Assembly: GCF_001750685.1 (NCBI RefSeq)
Contig: NZ_CP017269.1
Location: 744,001-808,000, forward strand
DNA from: Geosporobacter ferrireducens
GTDB lineage: Bacteria > Bacillota > Clostridia > Peptostreptococcales > Thermotaleaceae
Direction: 5' to 3'
DNA: 64,000 bases
This document shows, one piece after another, positions 28,460 to 38,061 of the stretch. How positions within the stretch are numbered: the stretch's first letter is position 1; every line of letters begins with the position of its first letter. Both the position numbers and the translations under genes were made by a program. The notes under the pieces were generated by a model. That model made no database searches. It was not told where the DNA came from and worked only from the letters and a program-made list of their open reading frames with translations.

Positions 28460-29585
28460 CTGTCTGAAGCCGTTTTAACTGCTCCATGCATTGTTTTGTA
28501 ATTTCGTCATCAGGATTGATGGATGCCGATTCTTTAAGATATTCTTCTGCCAGTTCATATCTTCCCAATTCCATATAAACCATTGCTAGATTACACAGTA
28601 TTTCACTATCATCTTCTTGAAACTGCAATGCTTTCTTCAGATACTTTTCCGCTTTCGTATAGTTGCCTACAGAAGCATAACAGATACCCAGTTCATTATA
28701 AGTATCTGGTTGAGATGGATTCAACTTGATAATCCTTTCCAGATATTCAACGGCTTCTTGAAAGTTCCCCAACTGCCGGTATCCCAATGCAATAAAGAAC
28801 AGTAGATTCCACCAGTCTTTAAAGATCTCTTCAAGGGGCAGCAGCTTGTCTAATCCCTCTTTTGGATGATTATTGAGAATCAGTGTATAGCCCTCTTCAT
28901 ATTGAATATGGTCCCTTAGTTTGGCTAACTGTATCAAAATTTCCTTTTCTTTTTCCTCATCCAGCCCTAATTGAATGGCTTCTTCCCATGTAATCTGTGC
29001 TTTCTTAAAGAGTTTATCATTAATATAATGGAACCCTAAGAAATAATAGGCTAATGCAAAGTCAGGGTATTTTTCCGTTAATATTTCAAATGCAGCAATA
29101 GCTGTGTGAATATAGTCTTTCTGCATTTTTGGATCTTCAAACTTTACACCTAAATCTTGACAGCACCGTCCATAGTTCAATAATCCGTTGATATTATCCT
29201 TATTCAGGAGCAGCAGTGCTTTGAAATAAATGAGCGCATCATTCAAATCTCCCCGTTCTGCCAGTTTTAGTCCCTCGTAGGAAATATAGTCCTCAATCTT
29301 CGGGTCATACGCATATAAGAACTTTTGGTATATGTAAATAAATTTAAATTGATGATCCAAGCCCATGATGTAAATCATTCCGCGAATCATTTCATCAATG
29401 GCAATCTGTTCTGCATTCTCTCCAGCTTGACCAATATGCTGGGATAGTTCCTTCACAAGTATAGGAATAGGAACTCCTTGGAGATATTCAAATCTATCTT
29501 TGATCAGTTGCGCATTCTCTCTCAGTTCAATAAAAACAATACGTTCTACTTGTTCCTTTAGATATTTTTCAATTTGGTGTAACAT
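28446..29585 (-). CDS. Tetratricopeptide repeat protein
   Basis: A 379-residue cytoplasmic protein without signal peptide. The N-terminal 100 residues are helical and without a known domain. At least five TPR-like units follow, clearest at the C-terminus (YRQLGNFQEAVEYLERI, NELGICYASVGNYTKAEKYL and NLAMVYMELGRYELAEEYL). ATG 29585 is chosen because GGAGG lies five bases upstream; a TTG at 29597 would contain the ribosome binding site itself. TPR proteins scaffold protein complexes; the partner is unknown. It lies about 50 bp downstream of a GNAT gene. Confidence 0.85.
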   Translation of the reverse strand: MLHQIEKYLKEQVERIVFIELRENAQLIKDRFEYLQGVPIPILVKELSQHIGQAGENAEQIAIDEMIRGMIYIMGLDHQFKFIYIYQKFLYAYDPKIEDYISYEGLKLAERGDLNDALIYFKALLLLNKDNINGLLNYGRCCQDLGVKFEDPKMQKDYIHTAIAAFEILTEKYPDFALAYYFLGFHYINDKLFKKAQITWEEAIQLGLDEEKEKEILIQLAKLRDHIQYEEGYTLILNNHPKEGLDKLLPLEEIFKDWWNLLFFIALGYRQLGNFQEAVEYLERIIKLNPSQPDTYNELGICYASVGNYTKAEKYLKKALQFQEDDSEILCNLAMVYMELGRYELAEEYLKESASINPDDEITKQCMEQLKRLQTGHLF

Positions 29586-29635
29586 AAAAACCTCCAATAT
29601 TTGTCCTAAGTAATTGTTTATGCCTGCTGCTTACA

Positions 29636-30121
29636 TTATAATATCTTGTGAAAAATCAGATCGTCTATAAACTTCTGCTGTTCTTCGCTGTAATGATGCT
29701 GATATACACAGCCTGAAAAAGTAAAATCACAGGAGAGGATTGTATTGATGGATGCCCTGTTATCGCTATAAATATAGGCACGGGCAAGGCTAACTCCCTG
29801 TGCCTTTAGCTGCAGTAATCCATAGTTTATGATATCCTTCGCAATGCGATTTCCTCTATAGCTCCTTTTCACTGCCACTGTCAACAATACACTATGGTTT
29901 TGTACACCTTTTCCCCTTTTGGCGCGAAGCATCCCTAAAAGAAGCTCCCCTTCAAAAGCTGCATATGTATATATATCTTCATCTTCTATCCATTCTACAA
30001 TCTCCTCTTCTGAAAGGATTTCTGCGAATGAGACCTCTGCAGCTTCTTTGGCAAGCTCAGAGAACATGGTTATAACCTTTGGAATATCTTCCTTTTCCAG
30101 TGTTCTATATACAATGTCCAT
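29636..30121 (-). CDS. GNAT family N-acetyltransferase
   Basis: A 161-residue protein with the GNAT fold: MDIVYRTLEKEDI at the start, then the acetyl-CoA binding motif VAVKRSYRGNRIAKDII (about residues 87-103) and the following YSDNRASINTI near 125. Substrate unknown. GGGGGACAAGAG precedes ATG 30121. It lies 11 bp downstream of the NAD kinase gene and probably shares its message. Confidence 0.85.
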   Translation of the reverse strand: MDIVYRTLEKEDIPKVITMFSELAKEAAEVSFAEILSEEEIVEWIEDEDIYTYAAFEGELLLGMLRAKRGKGVQNHSVLLTVAVKRSYRGNRIAKDIINYGLLQLKAQGVSLARAYIYSDNRASINTILSCDFTFSGCVYQHHYSEEQQKFIDDLIFHKIL

Positions 30122-30132
30122 CTCTTGTCCCC

Positions 30133-30966
30133 CTAAAACCCTTGGTCTTCGTTAATGGTGCGAAAATCACCTTTATCCACAATCTTCCTTTTAAAAAAGT
30201 CAAAATAATCAAAATCATTCATTCGTACAATATTGACACTGATCGCTGCAACACCAATGTCTAGCTCGGAAATATATTTGTTTGACATTTTCATGCCGTC
30301 ACAAGCAACAATAACTTCTCGTTTCTCTGCTTTGATTATGTCAAATTTCATTACAGTATCTAAAGGAACAATCATCGGTATTTTTAATGGGCGATTAATG
30401 CTGTTATCATTGGGATGTAAGGGAATCAATTGGTATACCTTTAGCTCTGAATGAGTAGCTACCCCTCCTGCCCATATCCCGTATCCCGTGGCACCAATAG
30501 GTGTCGATATAATAAAACCATCCCCTGTAAAATAGTTAAAAGGTTTTCGATTTACATAGAGCTTTGCCTCCATCAGTTTTGGCTCTAGATGTTTTACAAG
30601 GATCTCATTGAAGGCATAATCCTCTAGAATTTCTCCTGTTATGGTTTTAGCTCTGGCCTTTAGCAAGGGATAGTTTTCTATGTGAAAGTTTCCTTTCTGA
30701 AGTAGATCAGCAAATTTAGCAAGTTCCTTGGGCAACATGGTAGGCAAAAAACCTAATGTACCTGTATTAATTCCAATAAATGGCTTTTCCAGCATTCTAT
30801 ACTGCCGTATTGCACTGAGCATGGTTCCATCGCCGCCAATGACCACAACAATATCTGGATTTGTCTCTGTAATGGCTATTTGCCGCTCTCGAAGTATTCT
30901 TTCCAGTTTTCGTCTTACCTCAATACTCTCCTTCTTGTTATTATAATGAATGAGCACACGATTCAA
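30133..30966 (-). CDS. nadK: NAD kinase
   Basis: A 277-residue NAD+ kinase making NADP+. The GGDGTML motif is at about residues 44-50, the NTGTLGFL block at about 68-75, and the TGDGFIISTPIGATGYG region with the substrate-binding glycines at about 147-163. The C-terminus contains VACDGMKMS. A Gly-rich N-terminal fold with a short first domain is usual for Gram-positive enzymes. Confidence 0.93.
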   Translation of the reverse strand: MNRVLIHYNNKKESIEVRRKLERILRERQIAITETNPDIVVVIGGDGTMLSAIRQYRMLEKPFIGINTGTLGFLPTMLPKELAKFADLLQKGNFHIENYPLLKARAKTITGEILEDYAFNEILVKHLEPKLMEAKLYVNRKPFNYFTGDGFIISTPIGATGYGIWAGGVATHSELKVYQLIPLHPNDNSINRPLKIPMIVPLDTVMKFDIIKAEKREVIVACDGMKMSNKYISELDIGVAAISVNIVRMNDFDYFDFFKRKIVDKGDFRTINEDQGF

Positions 30967-31010
30967 GTTATCACCTATTTTCCCATTTTTTCATCCTCTG
31001 TCATAATGTT

Positions 31011-31763
31011 TTACGGTCTATACATATTTCTCATGTACATTCTTTTTCTTCGGGTGCTGCCACTTAAAGCTTGAAACAATAATCCTCGATAAATCATAAT
31101 AAAGGATAGGAATAATTGCCCCACCAGGTAAAAGATGATGCCATTTATAGAAGGTCGAATCAAAGAGTTTCCAATCAATAAATTTGCCGTAAGTGCCCTT
31201 CCTGTCAATGCAAAAAACAATATTCCTAATAGGATATTGGGTACAAACCAATCCAACCAGTTTTCTTTGATAAATTCCACACAATAGCTAAAGCTTTCCC
31301 CTGCCATAAAATGCTTCTGATAGATGACTTCCGGCAGACAGTTTAAAAGGACAAATGCAGCCAGTTGAATCAGGCTTCCTAGCGATACAAAGGCGACTTG
31401 CATTCTTAATAATGGACTTAAAAAAAGGCTTAAGCCATAGTTAACAAACCAGATTACCACCATAATTCCATAGATCTTCCAAATATAGACCGTAAAACCC
31501 CGTTTAAAGTCTTCTATAGAAATCTTACCATATCGAATAATGTTCTCAATCAAATATAAATAATTAGAGATTAATGCACTCTGTACTAAAGTAACTAAAA
31601 TTCCTGCCAAAATCCAGAACAAGAAGGCAATGCGAAACAAAAAGAGAATAATCACCGAATAAACTAATCCTGTGAATAATATAGGCCAGTTATTCAGCGT
31701 TAAAGGAATACTTTTTTTCAAAACATCCTTATTGGTTTCTAAAATATCTTGCAAAATATTCAA
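31011..31763 (-). CDS. Polytopic membrane protein of unknown function
   Basis: Not assigned to a named family. The 250-residue protein has about six membrane segments: ILFTGLVYSVIILFLFRIAFLFWIL (as two close segments, about 28-60), about 97-115, 125-145, 173-190 and 215-235. The N-terminus (DILETNKDVLKKSIPLTL) is likely cytoplasmic and the C-terminus is strongly basic. It lies 11 bp after the radical SAM gene and 44 bp before nadK. The arrangement resembles integral membrane proteins that regulate or assist transport, but nothing specific can be said. Confidence 0.7.
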   Translation of the reverse strand: MNILQDILETNKDVLKKSIPLTLNNWPILFTGLVYSVIILFLFRIAFLFWILAGILVTLVQSALISNYLYLIENIIRYGKISIEDFKRGFTVYIWKIYGIMVVIWFVNYGLSLFLSPLLRMQVAFVSLGSLIQLAAFVLLNCLPEVIYQKHFMAGESFSYCVEFIKENWLDWFVPNILLGILFFALTGRALTANLLIGNSLIRPSINGIIFYLVGQLFLSFIMIYRGLLFQALSGSTRRKRMYMRNMYRP

Positions 31764-31774
31764 CTTGATCCCCC

Positions 31775-33535
31775 CTAAATTTCTACTTTATAAAACTTGG
31801 ATTTTGTAAAAACTTTTTGCTTTAATTCATAGTTAAATAACACGGTTGTTACTTTCTCTGATAAGTCTTCAATTTTTGAACTTTTTAGGATTTCCACTAC
31901 ATCATAAGCAAAAGTTTCAAAATGCACCTGCTTAATAATCTGTTTTGCTGGCATTCCTTCAAATCCTTCTAAATATTGGGAAATATTTTCCTGCGACTGT
32001 AGGAAAGCATGGCATCGATCTTTAAAGTCCTTTATTTCCACCACTGGGAAAAAGTCAGGCAGTGAACCCTTTCCTTGTTTTAAATAATCCAGCTTTAGGA
32101 TTTCCAAAAATAGTCTTTTATGCGGAAACGATTCTTCTTCATAAAAGTCTATTAAAATCCTATATTGCTCATTTTTATGGTGGGCACTATGATGATACCC
32201 TTTTCTCTCCCAAAACTCACTCAGCCCATGATAAAAGTCATAAGAACTTTTATAGAAATTAGCCATCACAAAGCTAATTGCACCATCAAAACCATGGCTG
32301 TTATGATAAATCTCCACCATTTCTTCTATCATCTTCAATCTTAGTAACTCCCGATAACGGATATATTTATTTTCCAATATTTCATAGGGTGATTCGTCTT
32401 TAAAAACATAACCATGGGTCTCTTTTTCCCCGCGGATAGCAGAACCCTTTAACAGCTTTAAAAAACCTAACTGCAGCTTTTCCGGCTTCAAATCATATAC
32501 CTCGTCAAAAGAAATTCGGAATCGTGCAAGATCCTCATAAGGCAACCCGGCAATTAGATCCAGATGCAGATGAATATTTTTAAAGGTAGAGATTTTTCGT
32601 ACCGCCTTTTCCAGCTTTGAGAAATTCACCCTTCGATCAATAGATTGCATGGTTTTCTCATAGGTAGTTTGTACACCTACTTCAAATTGAAAGAGCCCCT
32701 CTCTAATCTGAGAAAGAAAATCCAGTATCTCATCATCCAGCAAATCAGCCGTGATTTCAAAATGGAAATTCGTATATCCATTGTCCCTTTTATGCAGATA
32801 CTTCATGATCTCTAGGCAATGCGATTTCTTTGCGTTGAAGGTTCTGTCCACAAATTTAACCTGCTTCACTTTGGCCCTTAAAAAAATATCCAGATCTCGT
32901 TTTACCCGTTCTAGGGAGAAAAAGCGTACTCCTTTAATCGTTGAAGAAAGACAATAGCTGCAGTTGTATGGACAGCCACGTGAACTTTCATAGTATAAAA
33001 TTCTATTCTCCAAGCCATCTAGCTTTTCATCATAAGGGGAGGGAATTTGATCTAGATTCTTTATCAGTTCCCTTTCCTGATTTTGCTGGATATGATTCCC
33101 TTGACGGTATAGGATTCCGTACATATCCTCTATCTTTCCTTTTTTATGTATCAGATAGAGCAATAATTCTTGAAAGGTTATTTCCCCTTCTCCTGTCACA
33201 ATATAATCCACAGTCGGATGCTGCTTCATCAACTTTTCTGCTTCAAAACTGACCTCTGGCCCTCCCAAAATAATCGTAACCTCAGGCTTGATCTTTTTAA
33301 GGTTCTTTACGATTTCTAATGTCGCCTCAATATTCCAGATGTAGCAAGAAAAGCATAAAATTGTATAATTTCCTTTAAAGATTTCTGCCAAGACATAATC
33401 AGGATTATGGTTAATGGTGTATTCTTGCAGGGTTATAATCCCTGGAAAAGCTTCCTGATTAAAACTATATAAATAGCGCAATGCCAAGGAAGAATGAATA
33501 TATTTTGAATTGAGGGTCGTTAACAGTACTTTCAT
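31775..33535 (-). CDS. B12-binding radical SAM protein with DUF4080-like C-terminus
   Basis: A 586-residue protein. The N-terminal cobalamin-binding Rossmann domain (about 1-140) has NHNPDYVLAEIFKG and ILGGPEVSFEA, without a clear DxHxxG. The radical SAM domain has the cluster motif CPYNCSYC (about residues 189-196). The C-terminal half (about 350-586) matches the DUF4080-type extension, rich in aromatic residues. The reaction is unknown; it may be a methyltransferase or other SAM chemistry on an unknown substrate. The upstream gap to the amidase gene (33536-33660) holds only A/T-rich sequence. Confidence 0.82.
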   Translation of the reverse strand: MKVLLTTLNSKYIHSSLALRYLYSFNQEAFPGIITLQEYTINHNPDYVLAEIFKGNYTILCFSCYIWNIEATLEIVKNLKKIKPEVTIILGGPEVSFEAEKLMKQHPTVDYIVTGEGEITFQELLLYLIHKKGKIEDMYGILYRQGNHIQQNQERELIKNLDQIPSPYDEKLDGLENRILYYESSRGCPYNCSYCLSSTIKGVRFFSLERVKRDLDIFLRAKVKQVKFVDRTFNAKKSHCLEIMKYLHKRDNGYTNFHFEITADLLDDEILDFLSQIREGLFQFEVGVQTTYEKTMQSIDRRVNFSKLEKAVRKISTFKNIHLHLDLIAGLPYEDLARFRISFDEVYDLKPEKLQLGFLKLLKGSAIRGEKETHGYVFKDESPYEILENKYIRYRELLRLKMIEEMVEIYHNSHGFDGAISFVMANFYKSSYDFYHGLSEFWERKGYHHSAHHKNEQYRILIDFYEEESFPHKRLFLEILKLDYLKQGKGSLPDFFPVVEIKDFKDRCHAFLQSQENISQYLEGFEGMPAKQIIKQVHFETFAYDVVEILKSSKIEDLSEKVTTVLFNYELKQKVFTKSKFYKVEI

Positions 33536-33660
33536 AATATTTGTTCTCTCCCTAAATTTCTTTGTCTTTATTCTCAGCCAAAAGGCCTCATTTTAAACAT
33601 GGCTTAGTCCATTATACCATATTATTCCTCTTGATAGAATTGATGATCTGTTTGAGACAA

Positions 33661-33688
33661 AACAAAAAGGAGATAGACCTTATCTCCT
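33661..33688 (-). terminator. Terminator after the amidase-like gene
   Basis: AGGAGATA and TATCTCCT arms followed by TTTTTGTTTTG on the minus strand; it overlaps the stop codon. Confidence 0.65.
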
Positions 33689-34195
33689 ATATCCCACAAT
33701 ATGAAGAAATCTTATTTTTTTAAAACTATAATTCGATACGGGATAGTCCAATCGGTCGAAGGTGTGGGCCGCAATCAGTATTTTGTCAAGCGTCCGCGGT
33801 CCAGGCTTTATCTCTACTACCACAGGAGAATGATCAAACACTTCGTCGTCTCCAAAATTTAACTGAATAATATCACCCGGCTCGATTCCGTCCATGTCGG
33901 TTTCTACGACTACAGCTCCTGTAGATTTATTTGTTGTCAAAAACTTATGGAGATATTTTACACTAGTCCATGCAGGAGCTCTGTTATTTAGATTGCTATA
34001 ATACCACCCATACTGGTGAAAATTCATGGGGCAACCTCCAGCATGAATTACCTGGGATGCAAAATTAGTGCAGTCTCCGCCCATTTTTTCAAAGTCAGCA
34101 TATCTTGGGTTCCTGGAAAGCGCCCACTTTCTCGCATATGCTACTGCTGCCTTCCGGTTGTACGGATGCAATTGCGCCTGCGGATAATAAATCAT
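33680..34195 (-). CDS. Amidase_6-type (CHAP-like) cysteine hydrolase
   Basis: A 171-residue protein with the Amidase_6 features: NRKAAVAYARKWALSRNP near the start, then GGDCTNFASQVIHAGG (about 40-55) holding the likely catalytic Cys, a DHSPVVVEI stretch (about 119) with the His, and an Asn/His near the C-terminus. Relatives are cell-wall or spore-associated hydrolases. No signal peptide is seen, so it may act in the forespore or be released on lysis. ATG 34195 is chosen for AAGGGGGGA eight bases upstream; it replaces a longer open frame to 34240. Confidence 0.8.
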   Translation of the reverse strand: MIYYPQAQLHPYNRKAAVAYARKWALSRNPRYADFEKMGGDCTNFASQVIHAGGCPMNFHQYGWYYSNLNNRAPAWTSVKYLHKFLTTNKSTGAVVVETDMDGIEPGDIIQLNFGDDEVFDHSPVVVEIKPGPRTLDKILIAAHTFDRLDYPVSNYSFKKIRFLHIVGYRR

Positions 34196-34376
34196 TCTAC
34201 ATTCCCCCCTTCTTATCATCTTATGCAATCTGATGAACATTGGTGAAAATCCTTTTTGCTGGATTAATAAACTTTTTACATTTTTATAACAACGGCTTTA
34301 ACTATCAAAATACTTATTCTGCCATAATAGTGATAGATTCACAAATCTAGTGTTCTTCTGAAAGGGGTAGATCCTT

Positions 34377-34976
34377 TTGCTAATCCAGAGTCATAAACTA
34401 ATATCGGAAAAAGTGCATGCAAATTTGCAGCGCCATTTAGGCATTGAACTCCATAAGGGTTTTTTCATCTATGGCAACATTAAACCGGATATTTCACCCT
34501 ATCTGTCTAAAATCCCTCACTACGTCAATGAATCACTAAGTTTTATCAGCAATGAAATCTACCATCTTTCCAATACGCCTTTTTCAAAGGACAAAGCCTT
34601 TATTAAGCAGTTTTCTATTCAGTTGGGTGTTATAACCCATTATATTTCAGACTATTTTTGTCATCCCCACCATGACCGGGAAACCTATAAAAATCATCTC
34701 ATAGAACACTTAAAGTATGAATCCCTGCTTCATGAACATATTAAACATCTTCCTTATTTATTTGACAAAGACATGTATTATACTTGTAAATTAAACGGAA
34801 ATGCCGATGCCCTATCTCAGATTCTCGAAGATCTGTTTAACAGGTATACCTGCAATGCGCCCAGCTTTCAGAACGATGTATGTCACGCACTAAAAGCATC
34901 TTCCTCCATCGCACTGCTCATTACCTATAACGCTATGCATGCAAAAGAAAAACAACCAATTATAACAGCGGCTTAA
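34377..34976 (+). CDS. Zinc-dependent phospholipase C family protein
   Basis: A 199-residue protein starting with TTG 34377, nine bases after GAAAGGGG. It has the zinc-ligand pattern of the Zn-dependent phospholipase C/S1-P1 fold: SHKLISEKVH (about 5-14), GNIKPDISP (about 34-42), LGVITHYISDYFCHPHHD (about 83-100) and LIEHLKYE (about 108). No signal peptide is present, unlike secreted enzymes of the class. It is divergent from the amidase-like gene. The 34196-34376 gap must hold both promoters; CATAAT at about 34322 is a candidate for the plus strand. Confidence 0.8.
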   Translation: MLIQSHKLISEKVHANLQRHLGIELHKGFFIYGNIKPDISPYLSKIPHYVNESLSFISNEIYHLSNTPFSKDKAFIKQFSIQLGVITHYISDYFCHPHHDRETYKNHLIEHLKYESLLHEHIKHLPYLFDKDMYYTCKLNGNADALSQILEDLFNRYTCNAPSFQNDVCHALKASSSIALLITYNAMHAKEKQPIITAA

Positions 34977-35000
34977 AAACTCCTCATAGGAGTTTTTTTA
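34975..35000 (+). terminator. Terminator after the phospholipase-like gene
   Basis: AAAAACTCCT and AGGAGTTTTT arms with a CAT loop and T-run. Confidence 0.8.
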
Positions 35001-35166
35001 TTATCTATTGCAGCTCCTACTTATGTGAATTTTTTATAAATTAAATCTTTTGTATTATAAATTTAATAGGATTTATAAATTTTATTTATCATATTTTGAA
35101 GGTTTTAGACGATTTATGCCGAATTATTCAACAAGATGAAATGATCATTGAGGAAAGGTGGTAATC

Positions 35167-35361
35167 ATGGAACAATTTGACCGAATATCTATTGAAGAAG
35201 TATCAAAGCGAGACATGTTGATGATATTAAAGGCTCTTGAATATACAGGCGAAAACACAAATATCCAATCCTTTATTTCACTGAAGGATAGTATTTTAAA
35301 ACAACTAAGCGCTCTAGCCAATACTACAGAAGAAGAATTCCTTCTGCATTTAGAAAAATAG
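35167..35361 (+). CDS. Small acidic helical protein of unknown function (64 aa)
   Basis: Not recognised. It starts MEQFDRISIEEVSKRDM, is charged and probably all-helical, and has no Cys or membrane part. ATG 35167 is six bases after AAAGGTGG. A terminator follows directly. A good ribosome binding site, coding-like composition and a terminator support a real gene. It lies alone between the phospholipase-like gene and a minus-strand radical SAM gene, with about 165 bp of A/T-rich sequence before it. Confidence 0.6.
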   Translation: MEQFDRISIEEVSKRDMLMILKALEYTGENTNIQSFISLKDSILKQLSALANTTEEEFLLHLEK

Positions 35362-35383
35362 ATCAAATCATTTTATTAAGCAA

Positions 35384-35409
35384 AACACTGCATCGTTGAA
35401 TGCAGTGTT
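35384..35409 (+). terminator. Shared terminator between convergent genes
   Basis: AACACTGCA and TGCAGTGTT arms around an eight-base loop, with T-rich tail on the plus strand and A-rich on the other side, so it can serve both genes. Confidence 0.75.
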
Positions 35410-35412
35410 TCT

Positions 35413-36279
35413 TTATAGCCTTCTAAAATATTCATTATAGTCATCTTTTTGTTCAATCGCCTCGTCCAATTGCTGTATCAACCGCTGTCGATCCTCTGGC
35501 AGTGTCCCCTGCAAAGAAATATAATTCGACGCATGATTGCTTCGAAAAATACAATGATTTAGGGCAAAGTTCTCCAGTAACATTTTTGTCTCTTTCAATA
35601 TCTCAATAGGTGTCAATAGCTGGAATTCTCCGTTTTTCACCTGCGCTTCCAAAGACACCCCCGGCTCCAGCAGCAGTGTCAGCAACCCCAGATACTGAGG
35701 TTGTATGGCATTGACAATGCGAGCCGACTCAATAGCATGCTCCTGCCAGTGTTCTTTTCCTCCGAGTCCTGAAATCAGTGTAGCTGACAACTTTATTCCC
35801 GATGTCAAAATCTTTCTGCCTGCAAGGATCATTTCCTCTGCAGTGGTACCCTTTTGAATGTACTTAAGGATTTTATCACTGCCTGATTCAATTCCCAGAT
35901 AAGCGATGCCTAGTCCAAGCTTTCTAAGTTCGCTCAATTCTTCTATCGTCTTATTCATAATAGATTGTGGACTGCTATAAATGCCCACCCTTTCACACTC
36001 CGGAAAAAGGTTTTTGATTTTAACTAATACTTCCTTTAAATAGGCGGCCTTACAGATCATTGCATCTCCATCAGCTAAAAAAATCCTCTTTACTTCTCTA
36101 TAATGCCTTCTCGCCTCCTCTAACTCATCCAGCACTTCCTCAAGCCTGCGGATTCGAAACTTCTTATCTTTGTACATACTACAGAAGCTGCATTGATTAT
36201 ACGAGCAACCGATGGTTACCTGTATGATGAGACTATAGGCCTCACTGGGCGGCCTGTAGACGGTTCCTTCATATTGCAT
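35413..36279 (-). CDS. Radical SAM protein (Elp3-like fold)
   Basis: A 288-residue protein with the radical SAM cluster motif CSYNQCSFC (about residues 25-33) followed by SMYKDKKFRIR, and the SAM-binding blocks IFLADGDAM (about 65) and GLGIAYLGIESGSDKIL (about 120). It lacks extra domains. Related small radical SAM proteins are common in clostridia without a known reaction. It lies 54 bp after argS, with a hairpin terminator in between. Confidence 0.85.
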   Translation of the reverse strand: MQYEGTVYRPPSEAYSLIIQVTIGCSYNQCSFCSMYKDKKFRIRRLEEVLDELEEARRHYREVKRIFLADGDAMICKAAYLKEVLVKIKNLFPECERVGIYSSPQSIMNKTIEELSELRKLGLGIAYLGIESGSDKILKYIQKGTTAEEMILAGRKILTSGIKLSATLISGLGGKEHWQEHAIESARIVNAIQPQYLGLLTLLLEPGVSLEAQVKNGEFQLLTPIEILKETKMLLENFALNHCIFRSNHASNYISLQGTLPEDRQRLIQQLDEAIEQKDDYNEYFRRL

Positions 36280-36302
36280 TGTCCATTTCCTTTCTATCTG
36301 TA

Positions 36303-36331
36303 AATAAGCCAGTAGTCATCTACTGGCTTTT
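36303..36331 (-). terminator. Terminator between argS and the radical SAM gene
   Basis: AAGCCAGTAG and CTACTGGCTT arms with a four-base loop; the T tail on the minus strand (TTATTT) is moderate. Confidence 0.6.
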
Positions 36332-36333
36332 TG

Positions 36334-38034
36334 TTACATTCTTTCCGGTGCAGCAACACCCAGAAGGCTCAATCCATTTTGAATAGTTTGCTTTGCAGCA
36401 AACACAAGAGCCAATCTTGATCTTTGCAGTTCATGATCTGCTACAATGATCGGACAATCATGGTAGAATTTGTTGAAAGCTTGTGCCACGTCTACAATAT
36501 GGCGTGTGATGATGGAAGGTTCATATTTTCTAGCAGCATCTTCTACCACACCTGGGAATTGCTGAATTAAACGGATTAGATTCATAGCATCTTCATTGGA
36601 GAGCAGACTATAGTCAATCGTATCTGTAAGCTTTACTTCTGCTTTTCTTAATAGACTGCAGGCTCTTGCGTGGGTGTATTGCACATAAGGTCCTGTTTCT
36701 CCGTCAAAGGTCAGGGTCTTATCCCAAGAGAACACATAGTCCTTAATGCGGCTGTTGGATAACTCTTGAAATACCACTGCCCCAATACCGATTTGTTTCG
36801 CAATTTCGTCTTTGTTCTCCAGGTTTGGACTTTTTGCAGTAATGATTTCTTTTGTTCGTTCTACTGCTTTTGTCAATACGTCTTCCAAGAACACTACTCT
36901 CCCTTTTCGAGTGGACATGGTTCCCTCTTCTAAAGCAACCATTCCAAAAGCAACATGTACACAATCCTTAGCCCATTCATTGCCCATCAGTTCAATAATT
37001 TTCATCCATTGCTGGAAGTGAAGATTCTGTTGTGCTCCTACGACGTAGATGTTTTTATCAAAATTATAATGTTCTTTTCTATAAATGGCTGCTGCAATAT
37101 CTCTCGTGATATAAAGGGTTGAACCATCGCTCTTCCGAATCAGTGCCGGCGGCATTCCATAGGGTTCTAAATCTACAATTTCAGCACCCTTAGACTCTTT
37201 TAACAATCCTTTTTCCTCCATGATCTCTAATACCCTTGGCATTTTATCAGAATAGAAGCTTTCCCCGGCATAGGAGTCAAAGGCAATCCCCAGCATTTCG
37301 TAAACTCGGTTAAACTCCTTTAAACTCTCATCTCTAAACCACTGCCATAGTTTCAATGCCTCTTCGTCTCCATCTTCCAATCGTTTAAACCATAATCTCG
37401 CTTCATCCTCTAGACTAGGATTCTTTTCAGCCTCCTCATGAAACTTGATATACAGTTTTAGAAGTGCAGGAATAGGTTCTGCTTCCACTTCTGATGCATT
37501 TCCCCAATTGTTGAAAGCTACAATTAGTTTTCCGAACTGTGTTCCATAGTCTCCAAGATGATTAATCGAGATGGTTTCATAGCCCAAAAACTGATAAATT
37601 TTATTGATCGCATGTCCTATTACAGTTGTTCGAATGTGTCCGATATGAAAAGGCTTCGCAATATTCGGGGAAGAATATTCTACAATAACTCTTTTTCCGG
37701 CACCTTGATCTGATGAACCAAATTTTTCTGGCTGCTGTAATACATTTTCTATAAGGGATTTTGCATAGGTAGTTTTGTCAATAAAGAAATTTAGATAAGG
37801 GCCTTCATTTTGTACTTTCTCAAACAAGGCCACCTCTCCAATACTTTCAGCTAACTCTTGAGCGATTTGATTCGGTGCCTTTCTAAAGGCTTTCGCTAGC
37901 TTAAAGCAGGGAAAAGCAAAATCTCCCATCTGTGGATTTGGCGGTATTTCTATTAGATCAGATATCTCTTTCTCACTCATAGATTCGATCTTTTGGGATA
38001 AAAGGTCGGCGATTTCTTTCTTAAAGTTAATCAT
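36334..38034 (-). CDS. argS: Arginyl-tRNA synthetase
   Basis: A 566-residue class I synthetase that charges tRNA-Arg. The N-terminal Add-1 domain covers about 1-115. The signature NIAKPFHIGHIRTT (about 124-137) holds the HIGH motif, and a KMSKS-like MSTRKGR is at about 374-380. The C-terminal anticodon-binding helices include TYVQYTHAR-like GPYVQYTHARACSLL. It is full length. A T-box leader just upstream places it under tRNA-Arg control. Confidence 0.95.
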   Translation of the reverse strand: MINFKKEIADLLSQKIESMSEKEISDLIEIPPNPQMGDFAFPCFKLAKAFRKAPNQIAQELAESIGEVALFEKVQNEGPYLNFFIDKTTYAKSLIENVLQQPEKFGSSDQGAGKRVIVEYSSPNIAKPFHIGHIRTTVIGHAINKIYQFLGYETISINHLGDYGTQFGKLIVAFNNWGNASEVEAEPIPALLKLYIKFHEEAEKNPSLEDEARLWFKRLEDGDEEALKLWQWFRDESLKEFNRVYEMLGIAFDSYAGESFYSDKMPRVLEIMEEKGLLKESKGAEIVDLEPYGMPPALIRKSDGSTLYITRDIAAAIYRKEHYNFDKNIYVVGAQQNLHFQQWMKIIELMGNEWAKDCVHVAFGMVALEEGTMSTRKGRVVFLEDVLTKAVERTKEIITAKSPNLENKDEIAKQIGIGAVVFQELSNSRIKDYVFSWDKTLTFDGETGPYVQYTHARACSLLRKAEVKLTDTIDYSLLSNEDAMNLIRLIQQFPGVVEDAARKYEPSIITRHIVDVAQAFNKFYHDCPIIVADHELQRSRLALVFAAKQTIQNGLSLLGVAAPERM

Positions 38035-38061
38035 TCTTAAACCCTCCTGATTTTATATGTA

